DNA from: Pseudomonadota bacterium
Lineage (GTDB): Bacteria > Pseudomonadota > Alphaproteobacteria > Acetobacterales > Acetobacteraceae
Direction: 5' to 3'
NCBI GenBank assembly: GCA_018240405.1
Contig: JAFEFW010000616.1
Location: forward strand, 1-64,000
DNA length: 64,000 bases
Shown: one piece after another, positions 38,433 to 49,966 of the stretch
Layout of the letters: every line of letters begins with the position of its first letter
How positions within the stretch are numbered: the first letter of the stretch is position 1
Program-made: the position numbers and the translations under genes
The notes under the pieces: generated by a model
Databases searched by the model: none
What the model was told of the DNA's origin: nothing
Seen by the model: the letters and a program-made list of their open reading frames with translations, nothing else

Positions 38433-40337
38433 ATGGCTGCCGCCGACCACTCCGTCTCCGTCATAATCCCGCTGTATAACGGTGCGCGCTACATTCAAGA
38501 GGCGTTGGACAGCGTCTTTGCGCAGGTGCTGCCCGCCGCGGAAGTGATCGTGGTGGATGATGGGTCCACTGATGACGGGCCCGACATCGTGCGGCGCTGC
38601 TCCGCGACCCACAAGCTGACACTGTTGCACAAGGAGAATGGCGGCCAATCCTCGGCGCGCAACTTCGGCATCCGGCACGCGCGTGGCAGTCTGATCGCGC
38701 TGCTGGACCAGGATGACATCTGGTACCCGAACCATCTGAGCGAACTGATCGGACCGTTCCTGACCACGGAACACCGCAAGATCGGGTGGACCTACAGCAA
38801 CCTCGATGAGATCGGAGCCGACGGGCGTCTGCATACCCGGGCCGCGCTGAATCTGGGCAGCGCCGAACATCCGAAGTTGGACCTGTACAAATGCCTGCAG
38901 GAGGACATGTTCATTCTGCCATCCGCCTCGCTGATCCTGCGCTCTGCGTTTGAGGCGGTGGGCGGCTTCGATGAGCGTCTATCAGGCTACGAGGATGACG
39001 ACCTGTTCGTCCGCCTGTTCGTTGCCGGCTATCACAACATCTATTTCGAGGAGCCGCTGGGCCAGTGGCGGGTCTATACCGGAAGCTCCTCGTTCTCGGC
39101 GCGCATGGCGACAAGCCGCATGATCTATGCGCGCAAGCTGCTCGACGCCTTTCCGGACCAGCCAACCTTTGGCCGCTTCTACGGGCGCGAACTGCTGGCG
39201 CCGCGCTTCCTGCGGCAGGTCGCCGAGACCGCGCGCGATGCATTGCGCCGGGGTGACCTGGTGACGACAGAAACCTGCCTCGTCGACATGGAGTTCCTGG
39301 AACGCCAGATCGCGCCGGAACCGATGCCGTATCCGTTGCGCGAGGAACTGCTGGTGACGGCGATCATCCCGCTGCACAATGGCGGCCCGGTGGTGCGGGA
39401 GGCGTTGCGCAGCATCTTGCGGCAGACCCGCACGGTGGATGAGATCATCGTGGTCGATGACGGTTCCACCGACGACGGCCCTGCGATCGTGCAGGAGATG
39501 GCGGCGTCAGATCCGCGCCTAAGGCTGATCCGCAGGCCGTTCGGCGGCCAGGCATCGGCCCGCAACGCCGGCGTCGAGCATGCGCATGGTGACCTCATCG
39601 CATTCCTCGACCAGGACGACATCTGGTACGTCAACCATCTGGAGGTCCTGCTCGGCCCGTTTCCGGATGAGCGGCCGATGGAACTCGGCTGGACCTACGG
39701 TGACGTGGATGAGATCGCCAGCGACGGTTCGATGTTGATCCGCAGCTACCTCGGCGGCCAGCCGGGGCCGCATCCAAAGCGCGACCTGTTTCATTGCCTG
39801 CGTAACGACATGAATGTGTTTCCGTCGGCATCGCTCATTTCGCGCAAGGCCTACCTGGCGGTCGGCGGCTGCGATGAGCGCCTGGCGGCGTATGAGGATG
39901 ACGACCTGTTCGTCCGGTTGTTCCAGGCGGGGTACGAGAACATCCACATTCCCGACCCGGTCTGCGCCTGGCGCCGCGAACGCTCCGCCGGGCCGGACGA
40001 TGCAGGCCGCGCCGCCAGCCGACGGCAGTACATGCGCAAGCTGATGCAGCGCTTTCCCGATGCGCCGGAAGCCGGGCGGTTCTTCGTGCGTGACCTGATC
40101 GCACCACGCTTCTTTCCCGGCGTCCTGAGCGATACACGGAAGGCGATCGAGAGCGGCACGGCGGAGCAGCAGCAGGAAGCGATTGCCACACTGCGGCTGA
40201 TCTCCGGCTACCTGCCGCCACGCCGGCGCACCATGCTGCGCATGACGCTGCTACCGGCGCTGCGACATCCCGTCCTGGCACGCGCGATCATGCGCTACCG
40301 GATCATGCTGTATAATTTGTCCCGCTGGTTCTTCTGA
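38433..40337 (+). CDS. Tandem double glycosyltransferase family 2 protein
   Basis: A 634-residue cytoplasmic protein made of two GT2 domains, about residues 7-290 and 305-590. Each has its own (I)[24 protein letters not shown] (DxD metal site region), [14 protein letters not shown] and [11 protein letters not shown] motifs. The two halves are clearly an internal duplication. Both DxD sites are retained, so two transfer activities are possible, as in bifunctional polysaccharide synthases. It is divergent from the GT9 gene at 38245. Its last 87 bases overlap the convergent queG gene. Confidence 0.88.
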   Translation: MAAADHSVSVIIPLYNGARYIQEALDSVFAQVLPAAEVIVVDDGSTDDGPDIVRRCSATHKLTLLHKENGGQSSARNFGIRHARGSLIALLDQDDIWYPNHLSELIGPFLTTEHRKIGWTYSNLDEIGADGRLHTRAALNLGSAEHPKLDLYKCLQEDMFILPSASLILRSAFEAVGGFDERLSGYEDDDLFVRLFVAGYHNIYFEEPLGQWRVYTGSSSFSARMATSRMIYARKLLDAFPDQPTFGRFYGRELLAPRFLRQVAETARDALRRGDLVTTETCLVDMEFLERQIAPEPMPYPLREELLVTAIIPLHNGGPVVREALRSILRQTRTVDEIIVVDDGSTDDGPAIVQEMAASDPRLRLIRRPFGGQASARNAGVEHAHGDLIAFLDQDDIWYVNHLEVLLGPFPDERPMELGWTYGDVDEIASDGSMLIRSYLGGQPGPHPKRDLFHCLRNDMNVFPSASLISRKAYLAVGGCDERLAAYEDDDLFVRLFQAGYENIHIPDPVCAWRRERSAGPDDAGRAASRRQYMRKLMQRFPDAPEAGRFFVRDLIAPRFFPGVLSDTRKAIESGTAEQQQEAIATLRLISGYLPPRRRTMLRMTLLPALRHPVLARAIMRYRIMLYNLSRWFF

Positions 40338-41456
40338 CATTGCGTCAAGCCGGCTGACCGCCCAACGCGCTGCGTCGGCGACCACAGAGTCCGGGTCGCC
40401 GGCCAGAGCCAGGGCGTGCGGGCGCAAGGACGGCTGCGCGGCGTTACCGATCGCAATCAGAACGTTGCGGACAAAACGGTTCCGGCCGATCCGTTTCACC
40501 GGCGACCCGCTGAATAGATTGCGGAATGCTGCGTCATCAAGGCCAGCGAGCCAGGCGAGCCGCGGCGCGGTCAGGTCGTCGCGCGCGATCAGTGGCTGGT
40601 GCGTTGTCGGTGTGGCAAACCGGTTCCACGGGCAGACAGCGAGGCAGTCGTCGCAGCCGTAGATACGATTGCCCATCAGTGGACGTAACGCTTCGGGAAT
40701 CGGGCCGTGATGCTCGATGGTCAGGTAGGAGATGCAGCGTTTGGCGTCGAGTTGATACGGCGCCGGAAAAGCGTCGGTTGGGCAGGCGTTGAGGCAGCGC
40801 GTACAGGTGCCGCACCGGTCGGGCTCGGATTGATCCGCCTGCAGCTCCAGTGCGGTGTAGATCTCACCCAGGAACAGCCAGGAGCCGAAGCGGCGCGACA
40901 CCAGGTTCGTGTGCTTGCCCTGCCAGCCAAGTCCGGCCTGCTGCGCCAGTGGCTTCTCCATCACTGGTGCGGTGTCGACGAACACCTTCACCTCGGCTGC
41001 AAAGCGGGAGGCGATGAATTGCGCCAGGTGCTTCAGCCGCCCCTTGATGACGTCGTGGTAGTCGCGGTTCCGCGCGTAAACCGAGATCGCGCCGCGATCG
41101 GGCTGAGCCAGCACCGCTAGCGGATCCTGTGCCGGCGCATAGTTGGTACCAAGGACGATGACGCTACGTGCCTCCGGCCAGAGCGCCTGCGGATGGCTAC
41201 GCTGATCCGCGCGCGCGTCCAGCCAGCCCATGTCGCCGTGCCGCCCGGCGGCGAGGAACGCGGTCAGGCGTTCCCGGGCCGCGGGCGCCAGATGTGCCGG
41301 ACAGAAGCCGATCGCATCGAAGCCGATCGCCAGCGCCTTGGCGCGGATCGACGTCCGCGGGTCGGGTAGGGCTGGGGCACCGGGCGTAATACCGAGCGGA
41401 CGTTGATCCTGAGGCACAGGAGATGCGGCTCCGTTGTGGCTGCGACGGGCGACCAT
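40251..41456 (-). CDS. queG: Epoxyqueuosine reductase
   Basis: A 401-residue cobalamin- and iron-sulfur-dependent enzyme that performs the last step of queuosine tRNA modification. Visible are the catalytic Asp region [22 protein letters not shown], the [18 protein letters not shown] segment, the first cluster motif [12 protein letters not shown] (about residue 214) and the second [13 protein letters not shown]. The C-terminus has the HEAT-like tail. The ATG at 41456 gives a slightly long N-terminus; the family core begins near [15 protein letters not shown]. The C-terminal end overlaps the convergent GT2 gene. Confidence 0.95.
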   Translation of the reverse strand: MVARRSHNGAASPVPQDQRPLGITPGAPALPDPRTSIRAKALAIGFDAIGFCPAHLAPAARERLTAFLAAGRHGDMGWLDARADQRSHPQALWPEARSVIVLGTNYAPAQDPLAVLAQPDRGAISVYARNRDYHDVIKGRLKHLAQFIASRFAAEVKVFVDTAPVMEKPLAQQAGLGWQGKHTNLVSRRFGSWLFLGEIYTALELQADQSEPDRCGTCTRCLNACPTDAFPAPYQLDAKRCISYLTIEHHGPIPEALRPLMGNRIYGCDDCLAVCPWNRFATPTTHQPLIARDDLTAPRLAWLAGLDDAAFRNLFSGSPVKRIGRNRFVRNVLIAIGNAAQPSLRPHALALAGDPDSVVADAARWAVSRLDAMSEEPAGQIIQHDPVAHDRACQDGMSQRR

Positions 41457-41709
41457 CCGTGACTTTGGCTGCCAGCCAGTTATCCGGAGAGGTGGGAGCT
41501 GCGGATGGAACTGAAAAGCCCCGAGCCGGTCGCTGCATCGACCGCGGGCGAGCATTGGAGCGCTGCTGCAACGCCGCCGTTCCCGCCCTCGCGGCCTACG
41601 TCGGTCCTGCCACCGTGTTTGGCGGGTCGTCGTCAAGGCAACGCCACGCTGCGGGCCAGGCGCCGACGGGATGGACGTTCGCTTGGTTCTGCCTACGCGG
41701 CTGGCTATC

Positions 41710-44556
41710 TCAACCCCGATCCTGCGGGCAATGTGCGGCCATGCTCCGCTGCTCCTGCGCCCTAAATTGGCCAAAGCGCGGCAGGAACTTGTCCCAGTCG
41801 ATGGCGTGGGCGTCGATTTCCGGCCCGTCGATGCAGGCGTGCTTGCGGACCAGCTTGCCGTCTACCATCACCGGCACCATGCAGGCGCCGCACATCCCGG
41901 TGGCGTCCACCATGATCGAGTTCAGGCTGGCGACGGTCTTCACACCGAACGGCTTGGTCAGGTCGCTGACGGCGCGCATCATCAGCGGCGGACCGATGGT
42001 GACGATTTCGGCGACGCGCCGTCCCTTGCCGGCCGTGTTCGCCTCCAGCATCTCCTGCAGCGGCGCGGTGACGAACCCTTTGACGCCGAAGCTGCCGTCG
42101 TTGCTGGTGTAGATCACGTCCAGACGCTTATCGAACTCGGTCTGCAACTGGCCAAGTCGCTGGTCGACGCCGGTCCAGAACGACAGGGTTTGCGACCGGA
42201 AGCCGGAGATCAGCGTGACATGGTTTCCCAACCGCAGGTGCTCGCGCATGATCGGGTAGACCGCCGGCAGGCCAACGCCGCCGGCGGTGAATACCACCGT
42301 CTGATCGTCGCCATACCGATGCAGCGCGCTCGGCAGCCCCAGCGGCCCGGCAATACCGGTGAAGCATTCGCCAACCTCCATGGCGTTAATGGCCGCGGAA
42401 CTGCGACCTAGCGCCTGCACCACCAGGGTAATGGTCCCGGCCGTGGCATCCCAGTCGGCGAGTGTCAGCGGGATCAGTTCGCCTTTTGGCCAAGCCAGCA
42501 CGCGGACGAACTGCCCGGCCCGGGCGGCGTGGGCGATCAGCGGCGCCTGGATGACGAACTCAATGATGCCGTCGGCGAGTTCGATCTTTTCCAGGATCTT
42601 CGACGGCGCCTGGCCCAGCTTCGTGTAACGGTCGGCTTTGGCGATCAGGTCCCGCACCTCGGCGGCGGTGAAGTGCGATGCGCCGACGATTTCGCGCGCC
42701 GCCGCCTGCCCGTCGCCCGCCGCCCTTATGGCTGTGGACCCGCCGCGGGCCGCATCGCCGCCGGAGTAGACGCCGTCTATCGAGGTCGCCTGCGATCCGC
42801 CGCCCTTGACGTCGATGGTGCCCCATTTCGTCGTCTGCAGTGACGGTTCGGCATCCTTGACGATCGGGTTCGGCGTGTTGCCCAGGGCCATGATCACCAG
42901 GTCCACCGCCATGCGTTCGGTCTGGCCCGTGACCACCGGGCTGCGCCGGCGGGATGCATCCGGCGGCCCGAGTTCCATGACGTCCAGGACCGCATGCGTC
43001 ACCTGATGCGTCTTATCGTCGCCAATGAATTCGTTCGGCGCGCGCAGCACCATCAGCTTGATGCCTTCCTCCAGCGCGTGGTGCAGTTCCTCGACGCGCA
43101 CCGGCATTTCGCGCTGCGTGCGGCGATAGACGATGGTGACCTCACCGCCAAGGCGCTTCGCGGTGCGTGCGGCGTCCATCGCGGTGTTGCCGCCGCCGAT
43201 CACCATGATCTGTTTGCCCTTGGTCTCCGGCAGCGGCGTTTCGAAACCGGGCTGGTGACCCTGCATCAGGTTGACGCGGGTCAGGAATTCGTTCGCCGAC
43301 ATCACGTTCAGCAGGTGCTCGCCCGGAACGTTCATGAAGCGCGGCAGGCCCGCGCCGGTACCGACGAAGATACGCCAGAACCCGGCCTGTTTCAGTTCCT
43401 CCAGCGTCGCCGTCTTGCCGACGACGAAGTTGCGGACGAAACGACCTCCGAGCAAGCCGATCTTGCCGACGACGTCGTCGATCAACTGGTTGGGCAGGCG
43501 GAATTCTGGAATGCCATAGCGCAGCACCCCGCCGAGGTCATGGAACGCCTCGAACACCGTCACCGGATAGCCTTCCGAGGCCAACAGGTACGCGTTGATC
43601 AGCCCGGCCGGGCCGGACCCGACCACGGCGATCGGCGGTTTTTCCGCGGCAACCCAGGGATCGGTGAAGCCGGGCGGGGCGTGATGGTCTGCCTCGGGAT
43701 CGAGCGCCTTGGCCCGTTGCGGCAGGAACCATTCCAGTTGGCCGATCTCGATGGGATGACCGGTCAGGGTGCAGACACCCTGGCACTGCAGCTCCTGTGG
43801 GCAGACCCGTCCGGTGACATTCGGTAGCGGGTTGCAGCTTTCAATGAGTTGCAGCGCTTCCTTGAACTTGCCGTTGCCCAGCAGGTTCAGCATCTGCGGG
43901 ATGTGGATCTTGACCGGGCAGCCGCCTCTTGCCTCACGGCCCTCGACGGGGATGCCGATCTCACAGGGGCGGTCGTCGCACTGCTTGTCGCGCAGCACTT
44001 CCAGCCAGACGAACAAATCCACCTCACGGGCGGTGTAGCCCAGGCCCCTGTAGCCAAGGTAGCCCTGGTTCACGAGGCCGAAATCCTGCGCCCGCTCATC
44101 CGCCGGCCGCATATACGGTGGGATGCCGTTGCCGCTTGGCCAGTTCTTCGACAGGCCGCGAAACATCGGGTAGCGGTCGCCGAGGTGCTCGTCGATCGCG
44201 CGGATGAACTTGCGTTTGAAACTGAGTGGCAGCGCCCAGATGAAGCGCTGCAGCAGCGTCGCCATGTCGTTTTCGCGCAGCAGCATGTCCCACAGCACCT
44301 GCGTGAACCGTGCGCCGATTGTATCCTGGCGGAACTCCCAGGCGATGGCATTCATGCCGTCGGTGATGAACATCTGACGGAACGCAGTCGGTTCTGCCAG
44401 CAGGCGGCGCTTCAGCAAGGCGAGTTGTTTCTCGAACAACTCGACCTCATGTGTCTGCGCCAACTCCTCCAACTCCGCGCTGGTGACTTCGAATTGCTGT
44501 GTAGCCTGGAGAAAGCGTTCCAGCCGGCTGGGCGGCGTGGTGACGGGCGCGTTCAT
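41710..44556 (-). CDS. NfnAB-like fused FAD oxidoreductase (GltD-type domain + ferredoxin-NADP reductase domain)
   Basis: A 948-residue fusion. Residues 1-200 are a helical extension with no recognised family. About 200-620 is a glutamate synthase small-subunit/NfnB-like domain: Cys-rich [17 protein letters not shown] site VVGSGPAGL near 310, [14 protein letters not shown] and NADPH site [20 protein letters not shown]. About 640-930 is an NfnA/SudB-like reductase: [23 protein letters not shown] and a [2Fe-2S] loop GMCGACM...[10 protein letters not shown] (near 886). It overlaps the upstream oxidoreductase stop by ATGA. The pair likely links reduced ferredoxin to NAD(P)(H), possibly by flavin-based electron bifurcation. 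Confidence 0.85.
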   Translation of the reverse strand: MNAPVTTPPSRLERFLQATQQFEVTSAELEELAQTHEVELFEKQLALLKRRLLAEPTAFRQMFITDGMNAIAWEFRQDTIGARFTQVLWDMLLRENDMATLLQRFIWALPLSFKRKFIRAIDEHLGDRYPMFRGLSKNWPSGNGIPPYMRPADERAQDFGLVNQGYLGYRGLGYTAREVDLFVWLEVLRDKQCDDRPCEIGIPVEGREARGGCPVKIHIPQMLNLLGNGKFKEALQLIESCNPLPNVTGRVCPQELQCQGVCTLTGHPIEIGQLEWFLPQRAKALDPEADHHAPPGFTDPWVAAEKPPIAVVGSGPAGLINAYLLASEGYPVTVFEAFHDLGGVLRYGIPEFRLPNQLIDDVVGKIGLLGGRFVRNFVVGKTATLEELKQAGFWRIFVGTGAGLPRFMNVPGEHLLNVMSANEFLTRVNLMQGHQPGFETPLPETKGKQIMVIGGGNTAMDAARTAKRLGGEVTIVYRRTQREMPVRVEELHHALEEGIKLMVLRAPNEFIGDDKTHQVTHAVLDVMELGPPDASRRRSPVVTGQTERMAVDLVIMALGNTPNPIVKDAEPSLQTTKWGTIDVKGGGSQATSIDGVYSGGDAARGGSTAIRAAGDGQAAAREIVGASHFTAAEVRDLIAKADRYTKLGQAPSKILEKIELADGIIEFVIQAPLIAHAARAGQFVRVLAWPKGELIPLTLADWDATAGTITLVVQALGRSSAAINAMEVGECFTGIAGPLGLPSALHRYGDDQTVVFTAGGVGLPAVYPIMREHLRLGNHVTLISGFRSQTLSFWTGVDQRLGQLQTEFDKRLDVIYTSNDGSFGVKGFVTAPLQEMLEANTAGKGRRVAEIVTIGPPLMMRAVSDLTKPFGVKTVASLNSIMVDATGMCGACMVPVMVDGKLVRKHACIDGPEIDAHAIDWDKFLPRFGQFRAQEQRSMAAHCPQDRG

Positions 44557-47500
44557 CGGATGATCTCCGAGTCGCAGTTGGCCACCACCCGCGCGATGCG
44601 AGCGACCAAGTCCGGCGTCGGCTTCACACGCTCCAGCGCGCCGGGGATCAGATGGCCGACTTCCTTGGCTTCGCCCCCCACGACGATGCGGGTCTTTTCG
44701 AAGAGTTCCGGCAAGTCCTGGTAGCAGGTCTTGCAGTTGGAGCACTTCGGCATGTCGGATTCAGCCAGCGCAACCAGCGGTTTGTCCGCTACGGCGGTAG
44801 ACGCCGCGGCCGGTGCGGTCGCCGGGACAGAGGGTGCACCGCCAAACAGGCCGGCAGCGACCACGCCGGCGGGTGGCGCGTTGGACGCGGCGGCGAGTTC
44901 GGACATCGCCTTGGCGATGCTGTCGATGGCGCCTTCGCGTTCCTGCACGGCGGTCTGGTAACGAAGCTGCAAATCGGCGACGAGCGCGTGGTGCTCAGCC
45001 TCGGACCGCGCCACTGGCAGTCCGGCGAGGTGCTGCAGCGTGCGCCAGTTCTTCCTCCGATCCTCCACCAGATGCACGATCGGCAAGTCCACCTGCAGTT
45101 GCACGAGGCGCCGGTCTTCGTCCGTCGCCCAGATGAACGGCGTCTTGCCCTCGCGGACACCCGGCGCGAGCGTAATGAAATCGTGCACCGGCAACGCGTC
45201 CGCACCCTCCGGCAGCGGCCGGAAGTGCTTCTTGAAGCGCGTCTCACCCAAAGCGAAATCCGCCGGTGTGAACGGCACATCCTTCAGCTGCACATTGCCG
45301 TCCGCATCGACGTATTCGATCGACTTGGTGGCCCAATCCTTCTCGACGTCCGGGTTGCCGTCCAGCGAGAACCATTCCGCCAGCGTGTCGCCGTGACGCG
45401 GGTCGTGGATGAACACCGGGTTCATGCGGCTTTCCACCGCCATCCGCGCGTGCTCGGCGGCATTGGCGTCGCCGATGCCGTGCTCCGCCTGGCACGGTGT
45501 GTAGATGTCCATCAGCGCCGGCGCGTTGCTGTAGTTCAGCATCGCCAGCAGGCTCTTCATGAAATGACCCTGCAGCGCGGTGCAGGTCTGGGCCACGAAA
45601 ACATGCGGATGGAACGCCGCGATCAGCCCAAGCTCCTTGCGGTCATCCTGCTTGCCGCTCTGGGCCGGGCCGAAGCGCGACAGGTCCGAATCCTGCGAGG
45701 CAAAACTGGCCGTAGACGCCTGGCCGCCGGTGTTGGAATAGACTCCGGAGTTCAGCACCACCACTTTCACAGGCGTGTCAGTAGTCAGGATGCGCGACAG
45801 GGCGCCGAAGCCGATGTCATAGGTGGCGCCGTCGCCGCCGATGGTGATGATCGTCGGCATCAGGCCAAGCTCTTCCGGCGTGAACTGGCTCCAGCGGAAG
45901 AATTTCATGAACGCATCATGCGTCGGCGGGTGGTAGGCATCCTCGACTTCCAGTCGGGCGGTGCGGAGCGCGATGTAATCGCTGACCGCGGAGGCGCTGA
46001 GACCCTCAAAGATGCCTTTCGCCAGCGGCGCCGAGTCCTGGAACAGGCTGTTTACCCAGGGGTCAGTATACGGGTTGAACGGGAAGGTGGACGCAAAGAC
46101 GCTGCTGCATCCCGTAGCGTTGGCAATCACCGCATTCGCCGGGCCATTGCCGGTTGGCCCGCTTTCGAACAGGTACAGCCGCTTCTCCAGCGTCTCGATC
46201 GTACGCTGGATGCGATCCCGGCGCGCCCTGTCGTCCTGGATGGACGGCAGCTTCGCCTGCAATTTCTGGATCAGCGCCTCCAGGTCGCGGACATGCTCGC
46301 GCCGCCGCGGTTCGTGCAGCGCTCGGTTGGCCGAGATCACCAGCCGAATCGCGGTCGCCTCGCCGCAGCCACGGCAGGCGCCGTGACCGCCGGTCATGGC
46401 GTAGTAGTTGTCACGATCCAGCATCAACCGCTTGGCGTCGCCATCCGGACCGGTGGCGCCGGCGACGAAGCGCGCCGGCGTATTCGGCGTCTTGCTCAGC
46501 AGTTCGAAGCGCGCCTGCAGGCGATCCAGGTGTTCGGCATCCTGCTTCTGTTCGGTCAGCGCGCCGGGCCCGCAGACTTCGACGCATTCCAGGCAGCCGC
46601 TGCACTTCCACGGATCGAGACCGACCGAGAACAACCCGCCGCTGCCCGGCTTCGTGTTCTCCATTGCGTCGAAAAACGGCCGGGTCCGGGCGACCGGGAA
46701 GTCGGCCAGTACGTCCGCGACACGGCCAAGGTTGCGGTGCAAGACCGGATTGTCCGTCTCCACTGCAGCGGCAGCGTTCGCAACAAGGATGTGGAACGGC
46801 TTGCCGTCTCCGCCGTGGCGGTAGATGTCGCGCACTGCATCGGCAAGCGTCGGCACCTCGGTCCGCATCGCCTCGCGCTGCGCCTCCGGGACGTCGACTT
46901 GCCTGATCGCCATCAGCAGCAGGTCGCGGATTTCATGCACTGTGTTGGGAATCGCCGCATCCGGGCAGACCATGGCGCATTCCATGCAGCCGGTGCACTT
47001 TTCGGGGTGGAATTCCGGGAAGTGCAGCCGGAACAGGCCCTTGTCCTTCCACGCCGCACTGCCGGCGGGCATGAACAGGCCAGTGCCTGGCATCACAGGT
47101 GCCTCGGCGATGGTGCCGTCACGGAATGGACTCAGGACCGCGTCGTCGTAGTAGCCGCGATCGAGGAAACCGGACGCCGCCACCGGCGCGGCCGCCCGGC
47201 ACATCGCTGCCGAGATCGCCACGCCGCGACTGCTGGCTGCGGCATTGTGGTGCTCGACCTCGGCGAAACCCGGCTGCGCGTAGTCGATGCGCTGCGTCGC
47301 ATGGAGGCCCTCGCGCATCACTGCCATGTTGCTTTCAACAATCGGGCCGCCCTTGGCGCCGAACTTCTTGCTGATCTGCTGGCGGATCTTTTCCAGCATC
47401 ACCTCTTCCGAGGCGTCGTGTGCAATACGGTCGACATGGCCGCAGACCGCGCCGATGAAAGCGATGCCCATCATGCGGGTCTGCAATTCCGGTGTCGGCG

Positions 47501-49553
47501 CGTGCTTGCGGGCAACCTCGAACGCGTCAATGACGTAGACCCGGATGTTGCGATCACGGATGGTCTTGCGCGCATGCGCCGGCAGGTCGCGCCAGGCATC
47601 CAGCGGCTTCTGATCAGATTGCAGGATGAACGATCCGCCCTCGGTCAGGCCACGCAGCGGGTTGGCGTGGCTGAAAACCTTGTGGTCAGCCGAGACAACG
47701 ATCTCAACGTCCTCAAGGTCGGCGTTGGTGATCTTGATCGGTTCGGGGCTGAGCGTGATGTAGTAATTGGTCGGTGCGCCGCTCTTTTCCGATCCGTATT
47801 TCGGCGCCGCCTTGGAGTGCATGTTCAACGCGCCGGCCAGGATATCGGTGAGCAACTTGCCGGTTGCGATGGTGCCGTAGCCGCCAACCGAGTGGAACCG
47901 GATGCGGAAGGCGCTGTCGGGCAGCAGCACCGGGTTGGGTTCAGTCTGCAGCGCCATGAGCGCGGTTTCCGGATAGGCTGCCTTCAGCCTCTCCTGCAGC
48001 GGCTTCATCCGGTCGGATGGATTATCGCTGAAGAATTGCGAACCAAGGTAGACCAGCGGAGCGCTGTCGGGCTTTTCCATGTTGCGGAAGGCGGCGACGA
48101 GATGCCGTGGCTGCAGATCGTGCGCACCGAGGCCGAAGATCGCCGTGCTCAGGCGCGGCAGCCTGTCGATGGCCGGAATTCCGACATGGCGGGCGCCGTC
48201 CGCGTTCTCACGCGCACGGAACAGTGCCTGGGTCACCAGCTGCGTCAGCGCGGTCACGTCGGAGCGCTCCAGCACCGTCACAGCTTTCTTGCCCCGCAGT
48301 GCCTCCACCAGGTCGCCCTCGGGGAAGGGCTGCAGCAGTTTCACCGAGACCACGCCGACCTTCATGCCCTGGCCGCGCAGCCAGGTAGCCACCGCCTCGG
48401 CATCGTCGGTGACGGAACCGAGACCGACCATGACAAACTCGGCGTCATCGCACAGGACGGTATGGACCGGCCTGTAGACGCGCCCGGTAAGTTCGCTGTA
48501 CTCCGCCATGGCCTGGCGGACGAAGCCAGGTACGGCGGCAGCGAAATGGGTGCGGTGATCGGCGGCGCCCGCCTGGAAGTCCGGCTGATTCTGCACGCCG
48601 CCGGTAAGGCCCGGGTTGTTCACGTCGACCAGAGCCGGAACCCGTGGCCTTGTGCCCTTCGCGTCGGCGTTCAGCCATTGTCGTCGCCACGCGCCGTGCA
48701 GTTCCTCGGGAATCCAGCCCAAGGTATTGCCGATCAGCGCGCCGGCCTTGTCGGCTTCGATCTGCTCCGCGGCGCCGTTCAGGTAGGTGCGCAATTCGGC
48801 GAGGTCAGCGGCGACGAAATCCGCCTGGTGTCGCGCCAAATAGGTGCGCAACTGGAAGACGCGGCCCTTGGCGCCGAACAGCATTTCCTGCGCCACGGTC
48901 GGACAGGGGATGCGGCCCTGCGGGTCGCCCAGGAATTCCTTCAGCAGTTCCGGTTCCGGCAGTGACGCCTCGCACAGCATATGGCTAGTGGCAAACCCGT
49001 CCATCGCGTTGGCGACCGGTATCAGCGACAGGGCGCTGACCTTGTAGGCGATGGCGGCGAGGTCGGCTGCTTCCTGCGGATTGCTGCCGAACAGGATGGT
49101 GTAGCCCGACGATAGCAGTGCGTAGACGTCGTCGTGGCCGGCCATGACGTTCAGCGCGTGCTTTGACACCACGCGTGCCGCCACCTGCAGCACGAAGCCG
49201 CCAACCTTCTTGCCGACGGTAACATAATGGGACTCCAACCCGTACAGGATGCCTTGGCTGGATGAGGCGTTGGATACGTATTTTCCGCCAGTGAGCGCGG
49301 CACCGAGCGCGCCGCTCTGAGCGGAGTGCTCACCTTCGGGTTCGAAGAAGAACGGGTGCTGATCCCAGACGTTGTGACCCCCCGCGGCGCGGAAAGCCTC
49401 ATAAAGCTCGGAAATTTCGGTGGACGGGGTGATCGGATAGCCGATCACGCCGCCGCAGACATGTTGCATGACGTAGGCGACGGCGCCGTTGCCATGGATG
49501 ACGCTTGGGACGCCGGCAAATTTTGGCTGCATCTTGCCATGCACCGCTGACAT
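44553..49553 (-). CDS. Large pyruvate:ferredoxin/flavodoxin oxidoreductase-like enzyme
   Basis: A 1666-residue single-chain 2-oxoacid:ferredoxin oxidoreductase, about 450 residues longer than usual NifJ. Order: PFOR domain I (GNGAVAYV, YPITPSTEISE), domain III (GGYGTIATGKLL), two [4Fe-4S] clusters (CTGCMECAMVCP from Cys853; CSGCLECVEVC from Cys984), a proximal CRGCGE motif, a charged coiled-coil insertion, the TPP site GGDGATYDIGFGAL near 1238 with NSGVYSNTGGQAS, and a C-terminal extension ending with a CSNCKTC motif. It converts pyruvate (or another oxoacid) and CoA to acetyl-CoA, CO2 and reduced ferredoxin. First gene of an operon with the NfnAB-like fusion, with an FNR-type box upstream. 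Confidence 0.9.
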   Translation of the reverse strand: MSAVHGKMQPKFAGVPSVIHGNGAVAYVMQHVCGGVIGYPITPSTEISELYEAFRAAGGHNVWDQHPFFFEPEGEHSAQSGALGAALTGGKYVSNASSSQGILYGLESHYVTVGKKVGGFVLQVAARVVSKHALNVMAGHDDVYALLSSGYTILFGSNPQEAADLAAIAYKVSALSLIPVANAMDGFATSHMLCEASLPEPELLKEFLGDPQGRIPCPTVAQEMLFGAKGRVFQLRTYLARHQADFVAADLAELRTYLNGAAEQIEADKAGALIGNTLGWIPEELHGAWRRQWLNADAKGTRPRVPALVDVNNPGLTGGVQNQPDFQAGAADHRTHFAAAVPGFVRQAMAEYSELTGRVYRPVHTVLCDDAEFVMVGLGSVTDDAEAVATWLRGQGMKVGVVSVKLLQPFPEGDLVEALRGKKAVTVLERSDVTALTQLVTQALFRARENADGARHVGIPAIDRLPRLSTAIFGLGAHDLQPRHLVAAFRNMEKPDSAPLVYLGSQFFSDNPSDRMKPLQERLKAAYPETALMALQTEPNPVLLPDSAFRIRFHSVGGYGTIATGKLLTDILAGALNMHSKAAPKYGSEKSGAPTNYYITLSPEPIKITNADLEDVEIVVSADHKVFSHANPLRGLTEGGSFILQSDQKPLDAWRDLPAHARKTIRDRNIRVYVIDAFEVARKHAPTPELQTRMMGIAFIGAVCGHVDRIAHDASEEVMLEKIRQQISKKFGAKGGPIVESNMAVMREGLHATQRIDYAQPGFAEVEHHNAAASSRGVAISAAMCRAAAPVAASGFLDRGYYDDAVLSPFRDGTIAEAPVMPGTGLFMPAGSAAWKDKGLFRLHFPEFHPEKCTGCMECAMVCPDAAIPNTVHEIRDLLLMAIRQVDVPEAQREAMRTEVPTLADAVRDIYRHGGDGKPFHILVANAAAAVETDNPVLHRNLGRVADVLADFPVARTRPFFDAMENTKPGSGGLFSVGLDPWKCSGCLECVEVCGPGALTEQKQDAEHLDRLQARFELLSKTPNTPARFVAGATGPDGDAKRLMLDRDNYYAMTGGHGACRGCGEATAIRLVISANRALHEPRRREHVRDLEALIQKLQAKLPSIQDDRARRDRIQRTIETLEKRLYLFESGPTGNGPANAVIANATGCSSVFASTFPFNPYTDPWVNSLFQDSAPLAKGIFEGLSASAVSDYIALRTARLEVEDAYHPPTHDAFMKFFRWSQFTPEELGLMPTIITIGGDGATYDIGFGALSRILTTDTPVKVVVLNSGVYSNTGGQASTASFASQDSDLSRFGPAQSGKQDDRKELGLIAAFHPHVFVAQTCTALQGHFMKSLLAMLNYSNAPALMDIYTPCQAEHGIGDANAAEHARMAVESRMNPVFIHDPRHGDTLAEWFSLDGNPDVEKDWATKSIEYVDADGNVQLKDVPFTPADFALGETRFKKHFRPLPEGADALPVHDFITLAPGVREGKTPFIWATDEDRRLVQLQVDLPIVHLVEDRRKNWRTLQHLAGLPVARSEAEHHALVADLQLRYQTAVQEREGAIDSIAKAMSELAAASNAPPAGVVAAGLFGGAPSVPATAPAAASTAVADKPLVALAESDMPKCSNCKTCYQDLPELFEKTRIVVGGEAKEVGHLIPGALERVKPTPDLVARIARVVANCDSEIIR

Positions 49554-49593
49554 GTTGTTACGCTATGTATACGCGCAAGAAAGCAAGGCTGGT

Positions 49594-49607
49594 TTGATCA
49601 GCATCAA
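49594..49607 (-). promoter_or_regulatory. FNR/Anr-type binding site upstream of the oxidoreductase operon
   Basis: TTGATCAGCATCAA is a perfect match to the FNR consensus TTGAT-N4-ATCAA. It is centred about 47 bases before the start codon of the oxidoreductase gene, so activation under low oxygen is likely. A start site would have to lie very close to the ATG for a classical -41.5 position. Confidence 0.7.
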
Positions 49608-49966
49608 TGCAGGCGGGCGCTCTCCTGGCTGGCCCGACACAGACTGAGCGGCAGGAACCAGACGGTCCCTGCAACTCGGCACGCGGCGCTGCCGTGTCCA
49701 CCCGCCAGGCGCCGTGCGCCACAGCGTCTTGCGGAAGCGACAAGCGCTTCGACATGACGGGCTATGCGTGGCCCGGGGGCACGTTGATCCAGCCGATGCG
49801 CATTACGCATAGCTGAATGTCGTACCGCGGGCGCGGCCGTGACCGGTGTATGCATCACCCGATCCAGGGTTGGTGACCGGGTCATGAGGCTTACTGTCCT
49901 GAACCAGCTTGGCTGCGCCGTGGCCGTGCGGGCGATGCAGCCCCTCTGTCAGCGCGCGTCGCACCG

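Noticed and set aside
44652-48965. A 1437-codon open frame on the plus strand opposite the large oxidoreductase gene
   Set aside because: It is a GC-rich antisense shadow. The minus-strand frame carries Fe-S, TPP and PFOR motifs; the plus-strand product has low-complexity Arg/Gln/His composition and no motif.
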